Shown one piece after another: positions 28,301 to 36,893 of a stretch of DNA of 64,000 nt (positions are counted from its first letter, which is position 1; each line of letters starts with the position of its first letter). The translations under genes were made by a program, and so were the position numbers. Origin of the DNA: Xylophilus rhododendri (lineage in GTDB: Bacteria > Pseudomonadota > Gammaproteobacteria > Burkholderiales > Burkholderiaceae_C); assembly GCF_009906855.1 (NCBI RefSeq), contig NZ_CP047650.1, positions 2,852,001 through 2,916,000 on the forward strand. The letters run 5' to 3'. The notes under the pieces are model-generated. The model did not search any database, was not told where the DNA came from, and worked only from the letters and a program-made list of their open reading frames with translations.

Positions 28301-29242
28301 ATGAACTTCCAGCAGTTGCGCTCCGTGCGGGAAGCCGTGCGTTGCGGCTTCAACCTCACCGATGTCGCGCATGCCCTGCACACCTCGCAGCCGGGCGTCA
28401 GCCGCCAGATCCGCGAACTCGAGGACGAGCTGGGCATCGCCCTGTTCGTGCGCTCCGGCAAACGCCTGACCGGCATGACCGAGCCCGGCGCCCATGTGCT
28501 GCCGGTGATCGAACGCATCCTGCAGGACAGCAGCAATCTGCGCAGCGCCGCGCAGGAGTTCGTGGCGCAGAAGAGCGGCCGCCTGGTGATCGCCGCCACC
28601 CACTCGCAGGCACGTTACGCCCTGCCCGGCGCGGTGCAGGATTTCCGCCGCCAGTTCCCCAACGTGCGCCTGCACCTGCACCAGGGCTCGCCGCAGCAGG
28701 TGGCCGAGATGCTGATGGCCGGCGAGGCCGACGTCGGCATCGCCACCGAGGCGCTGGACCGCTACGAGGGCCTGGTCGCCCTGCCCTGCTACCGCTGGAC
28801 CCATTCGGCCATCGTGCAGCCGGGCCATGCGCTGCTCGACGGCGGCATCACGCTGGAGCGGCTGGCGCGTTATCCGCTGATCACCTACGACACCGGCTTC
28901 ACCGGCCGCCCGCATATCGACGGCGCCTTCGCGCAGCAGGGCCTGGTGCCGGACATCGTGCTCTCGGCCATGGATGCCGACGTGATCAAGGCCTATGTGG
29001 AGCTGGGCATGGGCGTGGGCATCGTGGCCTCGATCGCCTACGAGGCCGAGCGGGATACGGGCCTGCGGGCGCTGGATGTCGGCCACCTGTTCGGCATCAA
29101 CCTCACCAAGCTCGCGCTGCGCCGCGGCAGTTATCTGCGGGGTTATGTCTACGCCTTCATCGAGTGCTTCGCGCCGACGCTGGTGCGCTCGGTGGTGGAG
29201 CAGGCGCTGGGCGACGAATCCGGCGAGCACTACGACATCTGA
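28301..29242 (+). CDS. cysB: CysB/Cbl-type LysR regulator of sulfur assimilation
   Basis: A 313-residue LysR protein of the CysB/Cbl branch. It opens MNFQQLRSVREAVRCGFNLTDVAHALHTSQPGVSRQIRELEDELG, the hallmark CysB start, and continues with LFVRSGKRLTGMTEPG. The effector domain holds the conserved ATHSQARYALP sulfate/thiosulfate-binding loop near residue 103. It should activate sulfate or sulfonate assimilation genes when N-acetylserine or related signals are present. The ATG at 28301 follows the dyad operator. No cys biosynthetic genes are adjacent. Confidence 0.88.
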   Translation: MNFQQLRSVREAVRCGFNLTDVAHALHTSQPGVSRQIRELEDELGIALFVRSGKRLTGMTEPGAHVLPVIERILQDSSNLRSAAQEFVAQKSGRLVIAATHSQARYALPGAVQDFRRQFPNVRLHLHQGSPQQVAEMLMAGEADVGIATEALDRYEGLVALPCYRWTHSAIVQPGHALLDGGITLERLARYPLITYDTGFTGRPHIDGAFAQQGLVPDIVLSAMDADVIKAYVELGMGVGIVASIAYEAERDTGLRALDVGHLFGINLTKLALRRGSYLRGYVYAFIECFAPTLVRSVVEQALGDESGEHYDI

Positions 29243-29372
29243 GGCCGGCGCGCTTTCTGGATTCGCCGGGCCGCCATCGCCACTAGGCAGGGATGGCGAT
29301 CTGCGCCGGGCGGCTTCCCATGGCATGCTTGCCGGCTTTTCCCGATTTCGCTCCATCGAAAAAAGCCTCGCC

Positions 29373-30800
29373 ATGAACGCTCCCGCCGCCTCCTCCCATC
29401 TGCTGCCCGCCGTCGCGCCGCGGCCGGTTCCCCAGGTCTTGCTGGATGCGCTGTCGGCACGCTTCGGCCCCAAGCAGTATTCGGTGGCGCAGGCGGTGCG
29501 CGAGCAGCATGGCCGCGACGAATCCTCCTTCGACGTGCCGCCGCCGGTGGCCGTGGTATTCGCAGAGAGCACCGAGGACGTGGCCGATGCGGTGCGCCTG
29601 GCGGCCGCGCATGCGGTGCCGGTGATCCCCTTCGGCAGCGGCTCCTCGCTCGAAGGCCATCTGCTGGCGGTGCAGGGCGGCATCAGCCTGGATGTGTCGC
29701 GCATGAACCGCCTGCTGCGCCTGGATGCCGACGACCTGACGGTGACGGTGCAGCCCGGCCTGACGCGCAAGCAGCTCAACGAGCAGATCAAGGACAGCGG
29801 CCTGTTCTTCCCCATCGATCCGGGCGCCGACGCCTCCCTCGGCGGCATGGTGGCCACGCGGGCATCCGGCACGAACGCGGTGCGCTACGGCACCATGCGC
29901 GAGAACGTGCTGGCGCTGGAAGTGGTGACCGCCTCCGGCGAGACCCTGCGCACCGGCACCCGTGCCCGCAAGTCCTCGGCCGGCTATGACCTGACCCGGC
30001 TGATCGTCGGCAGCGAAGGCACGCTGGCGGTGGTCACCGAGGTGACGCTGCGCCTGTACCCGCTGCCCGAGGCGGTGTCGGCCGCGGTCTGCTCCTTCCC
30101 CAGCATCGAGGCGGCGGTGCGCACCACGATCCAGACCATCCAGATGGGTGTGCCGATCGCGCGCTGCGAACTCATCGACGTGAACACGGTGCGCATGGTG
30201 AACCGCCATTCCAACCTCACCCTGCCCGAATCGCCGATGCTGCTGATGGAGTTCCACGGCTCGCCCACCGGCGTGGCCGAGCAGGCCGGGACGGTGCAGG
30301 AGATCGCAGCCGACCACGGCGGCAAGGGCTTCGAATGGGCCACCACGCCCGAGGAACGCACCCGGCTGTGGACGGCCCGGCACAACGCCTATTTCGCGGC
30401 CGTGCAGTCGCGCCCGGGCTGCCGGGCCGTGGCCACCGATACCTGCGTGCCGATCTCGCGCCTGGCCGACTGCCTGCTCGACTCGGTGCAGGAAGCCGAC
30501 GCCAGCGGCATCCCCTACTTTCTCGTCGGCCATGTGGGCGACGGCAATTTCCACTTCGGCTATCTGATCGATCCCAACTCCGCCGAGGAACGCGCCACCG
30601 CCGAGGCGCTGAGCGATGCCCTGGTGGCCCGTGCGCTGGCCCTGGAAGGCACCTGCACCGGTGAGCACGGCATCGGGCTGCACAAGATGGGTTTCCTGGT
30701 GGACGAGGCCGGTGCCGGCGGCGTGGAGATGATGCGCACGCTCAAGCGGGCGCTGGATCCGCTGAACATCCTGAACCCGGGCAAGATCTTCGTGCTCTAG
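29373..30800 (+). CDS. dld: FAD-linked oxidase, D-lactate dehydrogenase (cytochrome)/GlcD-like
   Basis: A 475-residue flavoprotein of the vanillyl-alcohol oxidase/GlcD superfamily. FAD-binding motifs are PFGSGSSLEGH (residue about 89), ASLGGMVATRASGTNAVRYGTM and SSAGYDLTRLIVGSEGTL. The C-terminal catalytic domain has HVGDGNFHFG (substrate and metal His) and GEHGIGLHK, and ends in the family tail DPLNILNPGKI. It oxidises D-lactate or a similar 2-hydroxy acid and passes electrons to cytochrome c or quinone. The ATG at 29373 begins just before the first conserved helix. The stop overlaps the convergent methyltransferase gene by four bases. Confidence 0.9.
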   Translation: MNAPAASSHLLPAVAPRPVPQVLLDALSARFGPKQYSVAQAVREQHGRDESSFDVPPPVAVVFAESTEDVADAVRLAAAHAVPVIPFGSGSSLEGHLLAVQGGISLDVSRMNRLLRLDADDLTVTVQPGLTRKQLNEQIKDSGLFFPIDPGADASLGGMVATRASGTNAVRYGTMRENVLALEVVTASGETLRTGTRARKSSAGYDLTRLIVGSEGTLAVVTEVTLRLYPLPEAVSAAVCSFPSIEAAVRTTIQTIQMGVPIARCELIDVNTVRMVNRHSNLTLPESPMLLMEFHGSPTGVAEQAGTVQEIAADHGGKGFEWATTPEERTRLWTARHNAYFAAVQSRPGCRAVATDTCVPISRLADCLLDSVQEADASGIPYFLVGHVGDGNFHFGYLIDPNSAEERATAEALSDALVARALALEGTCTGEHGIGLHKMGFLVDEAGAGGVEMMRTLKRALDPLNILNPGKIFVL

Positions 30801-31570
30801 GCGTTCGGGCCTCTGCGGTAGGCCCAGACGGGTTTGCCGCCGGTGTCCGGCACCGCATGGGCCTCGAGGTCGGCATGCTCGTCGGGCAGCGGGAATTCCA
30901 GGCTGACCAGCCAGGCGCCGGGCCGCAGCTCCACCACCGCCTTGCTGGCGGCGCGTCCCATGCTCTCGGGGCGCTGGAAGAGGTAGACCATGTCCACGGC
31001 GCTCCAGTCGTCCTGCCAGATGTCGCCCTGGCGCACCCGCGCCCAGGGGCAGCGCAGCGCGCAGCCCAGGCGCAGCGGCCAGCTCCATTCGGTGCCGCGC
31101 AAGGCGGCGCGGGGATAGGCGGCACGCAGCGCGATCAGTCCGTCGCCCAGGCCGCAGCCGGCGTCCAGGACCACGGCGCCGTCGGCCAGGGACACGGTTT
31201 TCGGCAGCATTTCCAGCGCGCGCGGCGGCGTGGGAAACAGCGGTGCGTCGTGCCAGGCCCGCACCGGATAGACCAGCGCCAGCAAGGCCAGCGGCAGCAG
31301 CCAGGCCCAGGCCGGCACGCTGGCCGCGCCCAGGGCCGCGAAGGACAGCGGGTAGCCCGCCGCCACCATCAGCCGGCGCGAGCGGCGCGGCTGCGGAAGC
31401 GCGCACAGCACGCCCAGCAGCGTGGTGGTGAACAGGGCGATCAGCGGCGTCACGTCCACCGAACGCAGGCCGAGCCAGCAGACCCAGCAGCTGGCCCATG
31501 TCAGCAGGGCCGGCAGGGGCCAGGGCAGGCGGATGGAGCTTTTATGGCGGGATGGCGGGCGGATCGGCAT
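30797..31570 (-). CDS. Membrane-anchored class I SAM-dependent methyltransferase
   Basis: A 257-residue protein with three to four N-terminal hydrophobic helices (residues about 15-105) and a C-terminal Rossmann methyltransferase domain. The SAM-binding motif I is VVLDAGCGLGDGLIAL, followed by GTEWSWPLRLG (motif II) and ARVRQGDIWQ (motif III). The small soluble domain resembles membrane-associated methyltransferases of unknown substrate in Burkholderiales. It begins seven bases after the hybrid kinase gene on the same strand and is probably the last gene of a three-gene operon. Confidence 0.78.
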   Translation of the reverse strand: MPIRPPSRHKSSIRLPWPLPALLTWASCWVCWLGLRSVDVTPLIALFTTTLLGVLCALPQPRRSRRLMVAAGYPLSFAALGAASVPAWAWLLPLALLALVYPVRAWHDAPLFPTPPRALEMLPKTVSLADGAVVLDAGCGLGDGLIALRAAYPRAALRGTEWSWPLRLGCALRCPWARVRQGDIWQDDWSAVDMVYLFQRPESMGRAASKAVVELRPGAWLVSLEFPLPDEHADLEAHAVPDTGGKPVWAYRRGPNA

Positions 31571-31577
31571 CGGCCGA

Positions 31578-33383
31578 TCATCGCGCCCATTTCTTCAGGA
31601 CGGAAGCCACGGTCTCCAGCCGCACCGGCTTGAGCACATAGTCGTTCATGCCGACGTCCTGGATGGCGGCCACCCGGTCGACCGAGGCGAAGCCGGTCAC
31701 GGCGACGATGGGCATGTGGCCGCTGCCGTTGGGCAGGGCGCGGATCAGCCGGGTGGCGGCGATGCCGTCGAGCTCGCCCAGTTCCAGGTCCATGAAGACC
31801 ATGTCGTAGCGGTGTTCGCCGCACAGCCTGACGGCCTCCTCGCCGTCGGAGGCGACCGCCACCCGGCAGCCGAGCGCCTGCAGCATCTTGCGCAGGATGA
31901 GCCGGTTGGCGGCGGTGTCGTCCACCACCAGCACCTGCAGGGCGCCGAAGTCGGCCGGGCGGCGGGCGGCGATCATCGGCACCTTGCTGCTCTCGCCGCG
32001 CGGCAGGCGCCGGCGCTCCTCGTGCAGCGGCAGGCGGATGGTGAAGGCCGAGCCCTGGCCGACTTCGCTGACCACCCGGATATCGCCGCGCATCAGCTCC
32101 ACCAGCGCCGCGCAGATGCTCAGCCCCAGCCCCCAGCCGCCGACGGTGGGACCGGTGGAGGACGGCACTTCCGAGACCCGCGAGAAGCGGTTGAACAGCG
32201 TCTTCTGGCGTTCGCTGGGAATGCCCGGCCCGTCGTCGCTGATCGCGATCTCGAGCAGCGGATTGAAGTTGCCCCGGTAGCGCGCCTGGATCACCACCGT
32301 GCCGCTCTCCATCACCTTGAGCGCATTGCCGACCAGGTTGAGCAGGATCTGCTGCAGCCGTGCCGCATCGCCGATCAGGATCTCGGGCACGGACGGATCG
32401 ATGTCGGTGCGCACCACCAGGTCGCGGCCGTTGATGGCCGACGATGCGGAGACCACGGAGGTCCGCACCAGGTGGCGGAAGGAGAACGGCGCCAGGGCCA
32501 GGCGGGTGCGGCCGGCGTTGAGCCGGCCCACATCCAGCAGGTCGCTCAGCAGCACCTGCAACAGGCCGCCGGTTTCCCGGGCGTGCTCGATCATCTCCAG
32601 GTGTTCCTGCTGCGAGAGTTCGGGGTTGGCGGCGATGTCGAAGTAGCCGATGACCGAGGTGAGCGCGTTGCGCATCTCGTGGTTGAGGTTCTCGACGAAC
32701 TCCTCCTCCGCACGCCGCACCGCCTGCGCCTCGTGCAGCAGCTGCGACTTCTCCTGGATCAGCCGCACCACCTCGCGGAAATTGGCCCAGTTGGCGCGCA
32801 GCACACCCAGCGTGGAGGCGCCCAGCACCGCCACCAGCGCGGTCATGATGGCGGCCTCGGGAGAGCTGACCTGCAGGCTCACACAGAAGGCGGACAGCAG
32901 CACCGGCACGGCGTAGGCCAGCGCGGCCAGCGGCAGCACATAGAGCATGGCGGCCGCGCCCAGCGCCAGGAAGGCCGCGCCGAAGCACAGCAGCGCGGTC
33001 GGCATGCAGCCCAGGCCGGGCACATAGAGCACCAGGCAGACCGCCCAGAAGCAGCCCAGCACGCCCGAATAGCCGATCTGCCGATGCAGATGCTGCAGCG
33101 ACACGCTCAGCGGCCGCGGCCGGCGCCGCAGCCGCCACCAGCTCAGGGCGATGGGCGCCAGCAGGTAGGCCATGCCGATCAGCATGGGCGAGAGCTTCTG
33201 CCAGCTCATGAACTGGTGCAGCACCAGGGCGGTGAACACCATGCCCAGGCCGTTGCCGACGATCACCATCGGCATGTGCCGCACCAGGGCCACCGATTGC
33301 GCCACCCGCAGGTCGTTGACGGCCTCGGCCAGCCATTTGTGGTCGGCGTCGGCGGTGTCCGGAGCGTGTCCGGTATCTGTCAT
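31578..33383 (-). CDS. Hybrid sensor histidine kinase/response regulator
   Basis: A 601-residue membrane sensor. Six hydrophobic helices (about 35-195) form the input region. The dimerisation domain holds the phosphorylated His235 in NLNHEMRNALTSV. The ATPase domain shows LVGNALKVM (N box), SDDGPGIPS (G1) and GGWGLGLSI (G2). A C-terminal receiver follows (VLVVDDTAANR, VFMDLELGELDG, then the LKPV lysine). There is no HPt domain, so the final phosphate receiver lies elsewhere. It follows the LytS-like pseudokinase gene by 61 bases and precedes a methyltransferase gene. Confidence 0.92.
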   Translation of the reverse strand: MTDTGHAPDTADADHKWLAEAVNDLRVAQSVALVRHMPMVIVGNGLGMVFTALVLHQFMSWQKLSPMLIGMAYLLAPIALSWWRLRRRPRPLSVSLQHLHRQIGYSGVLGCFWAVCLVLYVPGLGCMPTALLCFGAAFLALGAAAMLYVLPLAALAYAVPVLLSAFCVSLQVSSPEAAIMTALVAVLGASTLGVLRANWANFREVVRLIQEKSQLLHEAQAVRRAEEEFVENLNHEMRNALTSVIGYFDIAANPELSQQEHLEMIEHARETGGLLQVLLSDLLDVGRLNAGRTRLALAPFSFRHLVRTSVVSASSAINGRDLVVRTDIDPSVPEILIGDAARLQQILLNLVGNALKVMESGTVVIQARYRGNFNPLLEIAISDDGPGIPSERQKTLFNRFSRVSEVPSSTGPTVGGWGLGLSICAALVELMRGDIRVVSEVGQGSAFTIRLPLHEERRRLPRGESSKVPMIAARRPADFGALQVLVVDDTAANRLILRKMLQALGCRVAVASDGEEAVRLCGEHRYDMVFMDLELGELDGIAATRLIRALPNGSGHMPIVAVTGFASVDRVAAIQDVGMNDYVLKPVRLETVASVLKKWAR

Positions 33384-33444
33384 GCGACAGCCCTTCGGAA
33401 GTGGGTTTGCACGGAGGGTGCAGGCGCTGCCCGGCCGGGCAGGA

Positions 33445-34053
33445 TCAGCTCGATTTGACGGGCCGTGCGATGGCCGTGAATCGCCCGCGGCAGAAGCAGC
33501 CCTCGCCCTTGTCCAGCGCGGTCCAGCCCTGGGGCACGGTGCCGGGCTGGCCCGGCTGGTTCATCACGGTCAGCGTCAGCTCGATCTTCCACAAGGCCAG
33601 GCGCTTCAGGGCGAAGAACACACGCGGCGTATAGCCCTCGAGCAGGGAGTCGACAGCGCGCTGCACGAAACGCACCATCTCCGCGGACTGCTCGGTGCGC
33701 AGGCTGACGTCGCCCTCGTGGCATTCGAATCGGGGCTCGATCGCATCGGCCATCAGGTAGCGCATGGCGGCGTAGCTGCGCGCCAGCTCGCAGAGACCGG
33801 CCAGCGTGGTGCCGCCGGCGCCCTGCACCCGGCTGGAGGCGGCGAGGTATTGCGCCAGGCGGCTGACCAGTTCGTCGCGAAAGTCCGCGTCGTCCGTGCC
33901 GACGCAGCGGTTGAGCAGATTCAGCACCGCATGCACGTTGAGCGATTCGCGCTCCTGCTGCACGGCGCCCAGCGCCAGGCACATGGCGGCGCGTGGCCCG
34001 GTGAGATAGGCCGGTACGGCGTAGCTGGAGTGGTGGCTGGAGCCGGATCTCAT
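33445..34053 (-). CDS. LytS-like histidine kinase core, probable pseudokinase
   Basis: A 202-residue soluble protein that seems related to the LytS/YehU His_kinase domain. NVHAVLNLLNR places His41 where NPHFLFNSLN stands in LytS kinases. RLAQYLAASSRVQGAGGTTL, then LCELARSYAAMRYLM, follow the usual L-x-L-R and EL-x3-Y-x-x-I-x-x-x-R pattern. The ATP-binding part is collapsed: the VENA-x-KHG motif is replaced by VQRAVDSLLEG, and no DNGxG motif remains. No sensor domain is present. It is first in the operon with the hybrid kinase, so an adaptor or decoy role is plausible. The assignment is by eye. Confidence 0.5.
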   Translation of the reverse strand: MRSGSSHHSSYAVPAYLTGPRAAMCLALGAVQQERESLNVHAVLNLLNRCVGTDDADFRDELVSRLAQYLAASSRVQGAGGTTLAGLCELARSYAAMRYLMADAIEPRFECHEGDVSLRTEQSAEMVRFVQRAVDSLLEGYTPRVFFALKRLALWKIELTLTVMNQPGQPGTVPQGWTALDKGEGCFCRGRFTAIARPVKSS

Positions 34054-34278
34054 GAATCGCTGCCCTCGGGACTCGTGGCCGTGCAGTGCTGCGGCCGAGG
34101 CGCGGGACCAGGACCGCCTCGGGACGCCAGCCTCGATTGCAAAAGCGCGTTTTATACCGCAGCGCTCGCGCTTGCGGATTGAGGATTGGGTAAGCAGGCG
34201 GGGGATTCTGAATAAGGGCGGACCGGAGCAGGTGCCGACGGTCTGGATGGTGCCCTGGGCGGGAAGGGTCGGCCCGGG

Positions 34279-35184
34279 TCATTCGCTGCGTGCGGCGTGC
34301 TGCGGCCGGGCGGCCCAGGCCTGGGCGCCGGGCAGCGGCAGGGACAGGGCATTGCCCTGCAGCCGGATGCCCTGCAGCGGCAGCGCTGCGATCCAGTCCA
34401 GTTGCGCGACGGACTCCACCCCTTCGATGACGACCTGCTTGTGCAGCGCCCTGCACAGGTCCACCACCCGCGCCAGCAGGGTGCAGGCGACGGCGTCCTG
34501 CGGAATGCGCGCGAGGAAGGACTTGTCGATCTTCACCACGTCGAAGGGCAGCTCGGCCAGCTGCGACAGCGCCGAATGGCCGGTGCCGAAGTCGTCCATG
34601 GCCAGCCGCACGCCCGCACCGCGCAGCTGCGTGATGTTGGTGCGGCTGGTGTCACAAAGCTCCAGGAAGCGGCGTTCCACCAGTTCGAATTCGAGCTGGC
34701 CTCGGTGGACCTGGTGTTCGGCCAGCATCCGGCACACGCGGGGGGCGAACAGGATGTCTGCGAGGTCCTCGCATTCGATGTTCACCGAGATGAAGACCGG
34801 CGGATGCCCGAGTTCCCGCCAGGCCTTGAGCGTGCGGCAGGCGGTCTCCACCATGAAGAGCGTGAGCGCGCCCATCAGGCCGGCATGGGCCGCCAGGGGC
34901 AGGAAATGCTCGGGCGCGATGCTGCGCTCATCGGCCATGTTGAGGCGTACCAGTGCTTCGAAACCGCAGAGCGTCGTTCCCGGCAGCAGGTACTGCGGCT
35001 GGAACACGATGCCCAGGTGCTGTGCGCGCAGCGCGTCGATCATCGCGGGCTCGTCGGCTCCGCGGCGTTCGATGTCCCCGGGGGGTGGCCTGATGACGCG
35101 GCGCAGGTAACGGTGTGCATGGTGGCGCCTGTTGGGTGATGGCTGGGCCAGGAGAACGGTGTGGCGCTGGCTTGCAGCAGCCAT
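34279..35184 (-). CDS. EAL-domain cyclic-di-GMP phosphodiesterase
   Basis: A 301-residue protein with one EAL domain (about residues 50-295). Key motifs are FEALVRL (EAL signature), ISVNIECEDL (metal Asn), ELVERRF, AMDDFGTGHSALSQL (DDFGTG loop 6), VVKIDKSFL (catalytic Lys) and VIEGVES (second Glu). Most residues needed for c-di-GMP hydrolysis to pGpG are kept, so it is probably active. There is no GGDEF, PAS or membrane region. The first 47 residues are basic and may not be translated; a Met at residue 48 is an alternative start. Confidence 0.85.
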   Translation of the reverse strand: MAAASQRHTVLLAQPSPNRRHHAHRYLRRVIRPPPGDIERRGADEPAMIDALRAQHLGIVFQPQYLLPGTTLCGFEALVRLNMADERSIAPEHFLPLAAHAGLMGALTLFMVETACRTLKAWRELGHPPVFISVNIECEDLADILFAPRVCRMLAEHQVHRGQLEFELVERRFLELCDTSRTNITQLRGAGVRLAMDDFGTGHSALSQLAELPFDVVKIDKSFLARIPQDAVACTLLARVVDLCRALHKQVVIEGVESVAQLDWIAALPLQGIRLQGNALSLPLPGAQAWAARPQHAARSE

Positions 35185-35231
35185 GAGCGTGCGCGCCGCG
35201 CGAGGCGGCGAACACGTGGTTAGAACAGCGC

Positions 35232-35651
35232 TCAGCCACGCGAGGGGTGTTTGAGGAAGTGTTTGACCTTCACGCTGATTTCCGTGAAGTTGGCATGGGC
35301 CGGATCCATGATCAGCGCCATGCCTTCCGGCGTGATGGAGGTCGGCACCCAGGCGCCGAGGTACTTGTGTTCACGCAAGCGGGCGAGCAGGTCCGGCGAC
35401 ACGGTCTCGTTGCTGCCCAGGTCGAGGATGACGCCGTTCGCCGGCAGGGTCAGTTTCTCCCAGAGCATTTCCTCGGGCTCGATGCCGGCGCTCAGGAATG
35501 CGCTGCACATCGCCGCGAGTTCCGGCCTGCTCCAGGCGTAGACCACCCGCTCCCCGGCCCTGTGGAAGAGTCCGTCGTAGGTAGCGGGTTCGGCGCCGGC
35601 ATGTTCCAACGCTTGCGTCGGGTGGATGCGACGGAAGGCGTATCGACTCAT
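35232..35651 (-). CDS. RES-family toxin-like protein, degenerate catalytic residues
   Basis: A 139-residue protein whose layout fits RES-domain toxins, which attack NAD+. FHRAGERVVYAWSRPELAAM corresponds to the Arg-containing GRWN...VVYTS region, and VPTSITPEG...IMDPAHANFTEI to the conserved VPSAxxPExN...NPxH block. The usual Glu after the AL-A-x-x motif is replaced by Cys, and the usual Ser in VPS by Thr-Ser, so activity is uncertain. It overlaps by four bases (ATGA) an upstream gene for a DUF2384 toxin-binding protein, the usual RES antitoxin partner. I assign it from context and motif order. Confidence 0.62.
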   Translation of the reverse strand: MSRYAFRRIHPTQALEHAGAEPATYDGLFHRAGERVVYAWSRPELAAMCSAFLSAGIEPEEMLWEKLTLPANGVILDLGSNETVSPDLLARLREHKYLGAWVPTSITPEGMALIMDPAHANFTEISVKVKHFLKHPSRG

Positions 35652-35824
35652 ATGGGCCAGCCTTTGGCAAGTGCCTCGACCAGCGCGCCGAGCTGCTGCG
35701 CCTTGGCCGGGGAGGACTGCGCGTGCTTGGGCGACGCGCCCAGCAGGGGGTGATTAGCTTCGAACCAACGCTCGGCCTTTCGGTATGAGCCCATCACCAG
35801 GCAGGTGCGCTGGAACAGGACCAT
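35648..35824 (-). CDS. Minimal MbcA/ParS/Xre (DUF2384) antitoxin-like protein
   Basis: A 58-residue protein made almost only of the toxin-binding domain: YRKAERWFEANHPLLGASP, then a Gly-x-x-VEALAKGWPI end, matching the A-x-x-WF-x-x-x-N-x-x-LGG-x-SP pattern of DUF2384. The N-terminal Xre helix-turn-helix found in full-length antitoxins is absent. The ATG at 35824 has AGGAA seven bases upstream. An in-frame start at 35881 would add a basic tail without a recognisable domain. It is first in the pair with the RES-like gene. Confidence 0.65.
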   Translation of the reverse strand: MVLFQRTCLVMGSYRKAERWFEANHPLLGASPKHAQSSPAKAQQLGALVEALAKGWPI

Positions 35825-36172
35825 GGGTGTTTCCTGAATCGAGACGGTTGGTCGGCGGCGGGGGGGCAATGCGGTTGTCATGGTTTTCGGCCGGCTCCAG
35901 GTCAGGTGGATGAAATACGGCTACAGCCGTTACGTTTTCTGCCGACCGACTGACATGTGATGTACGTCGGTTTGCATTGAAACGAAGCATCACAAATGTT
36001 GGGTGCCTTGGAGGCGTTATGCGACGAAACCCTGTTTTCGCGGGATGAACCGGCGTATGGCGCGACGAAATGAGAAAGTGCTTGGATGCTTACTTTTTTG
36101 ATCGGTCACCTCTCGGTATTTGTGAGAGTGTGTCCTAACATGCGTAAGAGATGATAAAGACAAAGGTTGTGG
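35825..36172. other. AT-richer intergenic region with a dyad
   Basis: This divergent promoter region separates the RES/DUF2384 pair from the LytTR regulator. It is richer in A and T than its surroundings. A perfect dyad with arms ACGGCT and AGCCGT separated by AC lies at 35917-35930, 93 bases before the antitoxin start, and could be its operator. No RNA gene or further open frame of note is seen. Confidence 0.4.
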
Positions 36173-36886
36173 ATGAGGGTCGTGGTAGGCGAGGACGACC
36201 GGGTGCAAAGAGAGCGTGTCGGGCGCATGATTGCCCGGCTGCGGCCGCAGTGGAGGCAGGTCGCGCATGCGGCGACGCCGGAGGGCGTGCTGACTGCCAT
36301 CGCCGACTTCCGGCCTGAGCTCGCCGTGCTCGACATTCACATGGGCGGTGAGGGCCCGCGCTGGATCCGCCGCCTGCCGTCCGGCCTGGCGGTGGTCTTC
36401 ACCACGGTGGACCCCTCGCTCGCGGTGGACGCGTTCGAGCTTTCGGCAACCGACTATGTCCTCAAACCCCTGAAGCCGCAGCGCATGGAGATCGCCTTCG
36501 ATCGGGTGCAGGCACTCCAGCAGTTGCAGCAAGCTGTTCGATTAGAGCCGGGCGATCAGCTGCCGCTGGAGACCATCGTGGCCTCGCGCGGGTCCGATGT
36601 GCTGCTGTTGCACACCGACGAAATCTGCTACCTGCAGTCGGACCACAAATACACACGGGTGGTGACGGCCCGTGAGCAGGGGCTGGTGCGTACTTCGATC
36701 ACGGATCTCGAGCAGCGGCTCGATCCGCGGTATTTCCGGCGCATCCATCGCGCCACGCTGGTCAATCTGCGCATGGTGCGGCGCATCTCCCGCAGCGCCT
36801 CCGGCCGCATGCAGGTGGAGCTGCGCGGCTCGGCCGACGTGCTCGACGTCAGCCGGGCCTTCGAGGGGGTTTTCCGGCCCCTCTGA
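36173..36886 (+). CDS. LytTR-family response regulator
   Basis: A 237-residue LytR/AlgR-type regulator. The receiver domain (1-120) has acidic GEDD, phospho-acceptor Asp54 (LAVLDIHM), Thr in FTTVD and the LKPLKP lysine. The LytTR DNA-binding domain (about 135-237) shows DEICYLQSDHKYTRVVT, the SITDLEQRLDPRYFRRIHRATLVNL block and an RR-x-SGRMQVELRG hairpin. The ATG at 36173 follows AAAGG. Its cognate kinase would be LytS-like, and the only such protein nearby is the degenerate one at 33445-34053. The gene converges with parB, seven bases away. Confidence 0.9.
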   Translation: MRVVVGEDDRVQRERVGRMIARLRPQWRQVAHAATPEGVLTAIADFRPELAVLDIHMGGEGPRWIRRLPSGLAVVFTTVDPSLAVDAFELSATDYVLKPLKPQRMEIAFDRVQALQQLQQAVRLEPGDQLPLETIVASRGSDVLLLHTDEICYLQSDHKYTRVVTAREQGLVRTSITDLEQRLDPRYFRRIHRATLVNLRMVRRISRSASGRMQVELRGSADVLDVSRAFEGVFRPL

Positions 36887-36893
36887 GGCCGCC

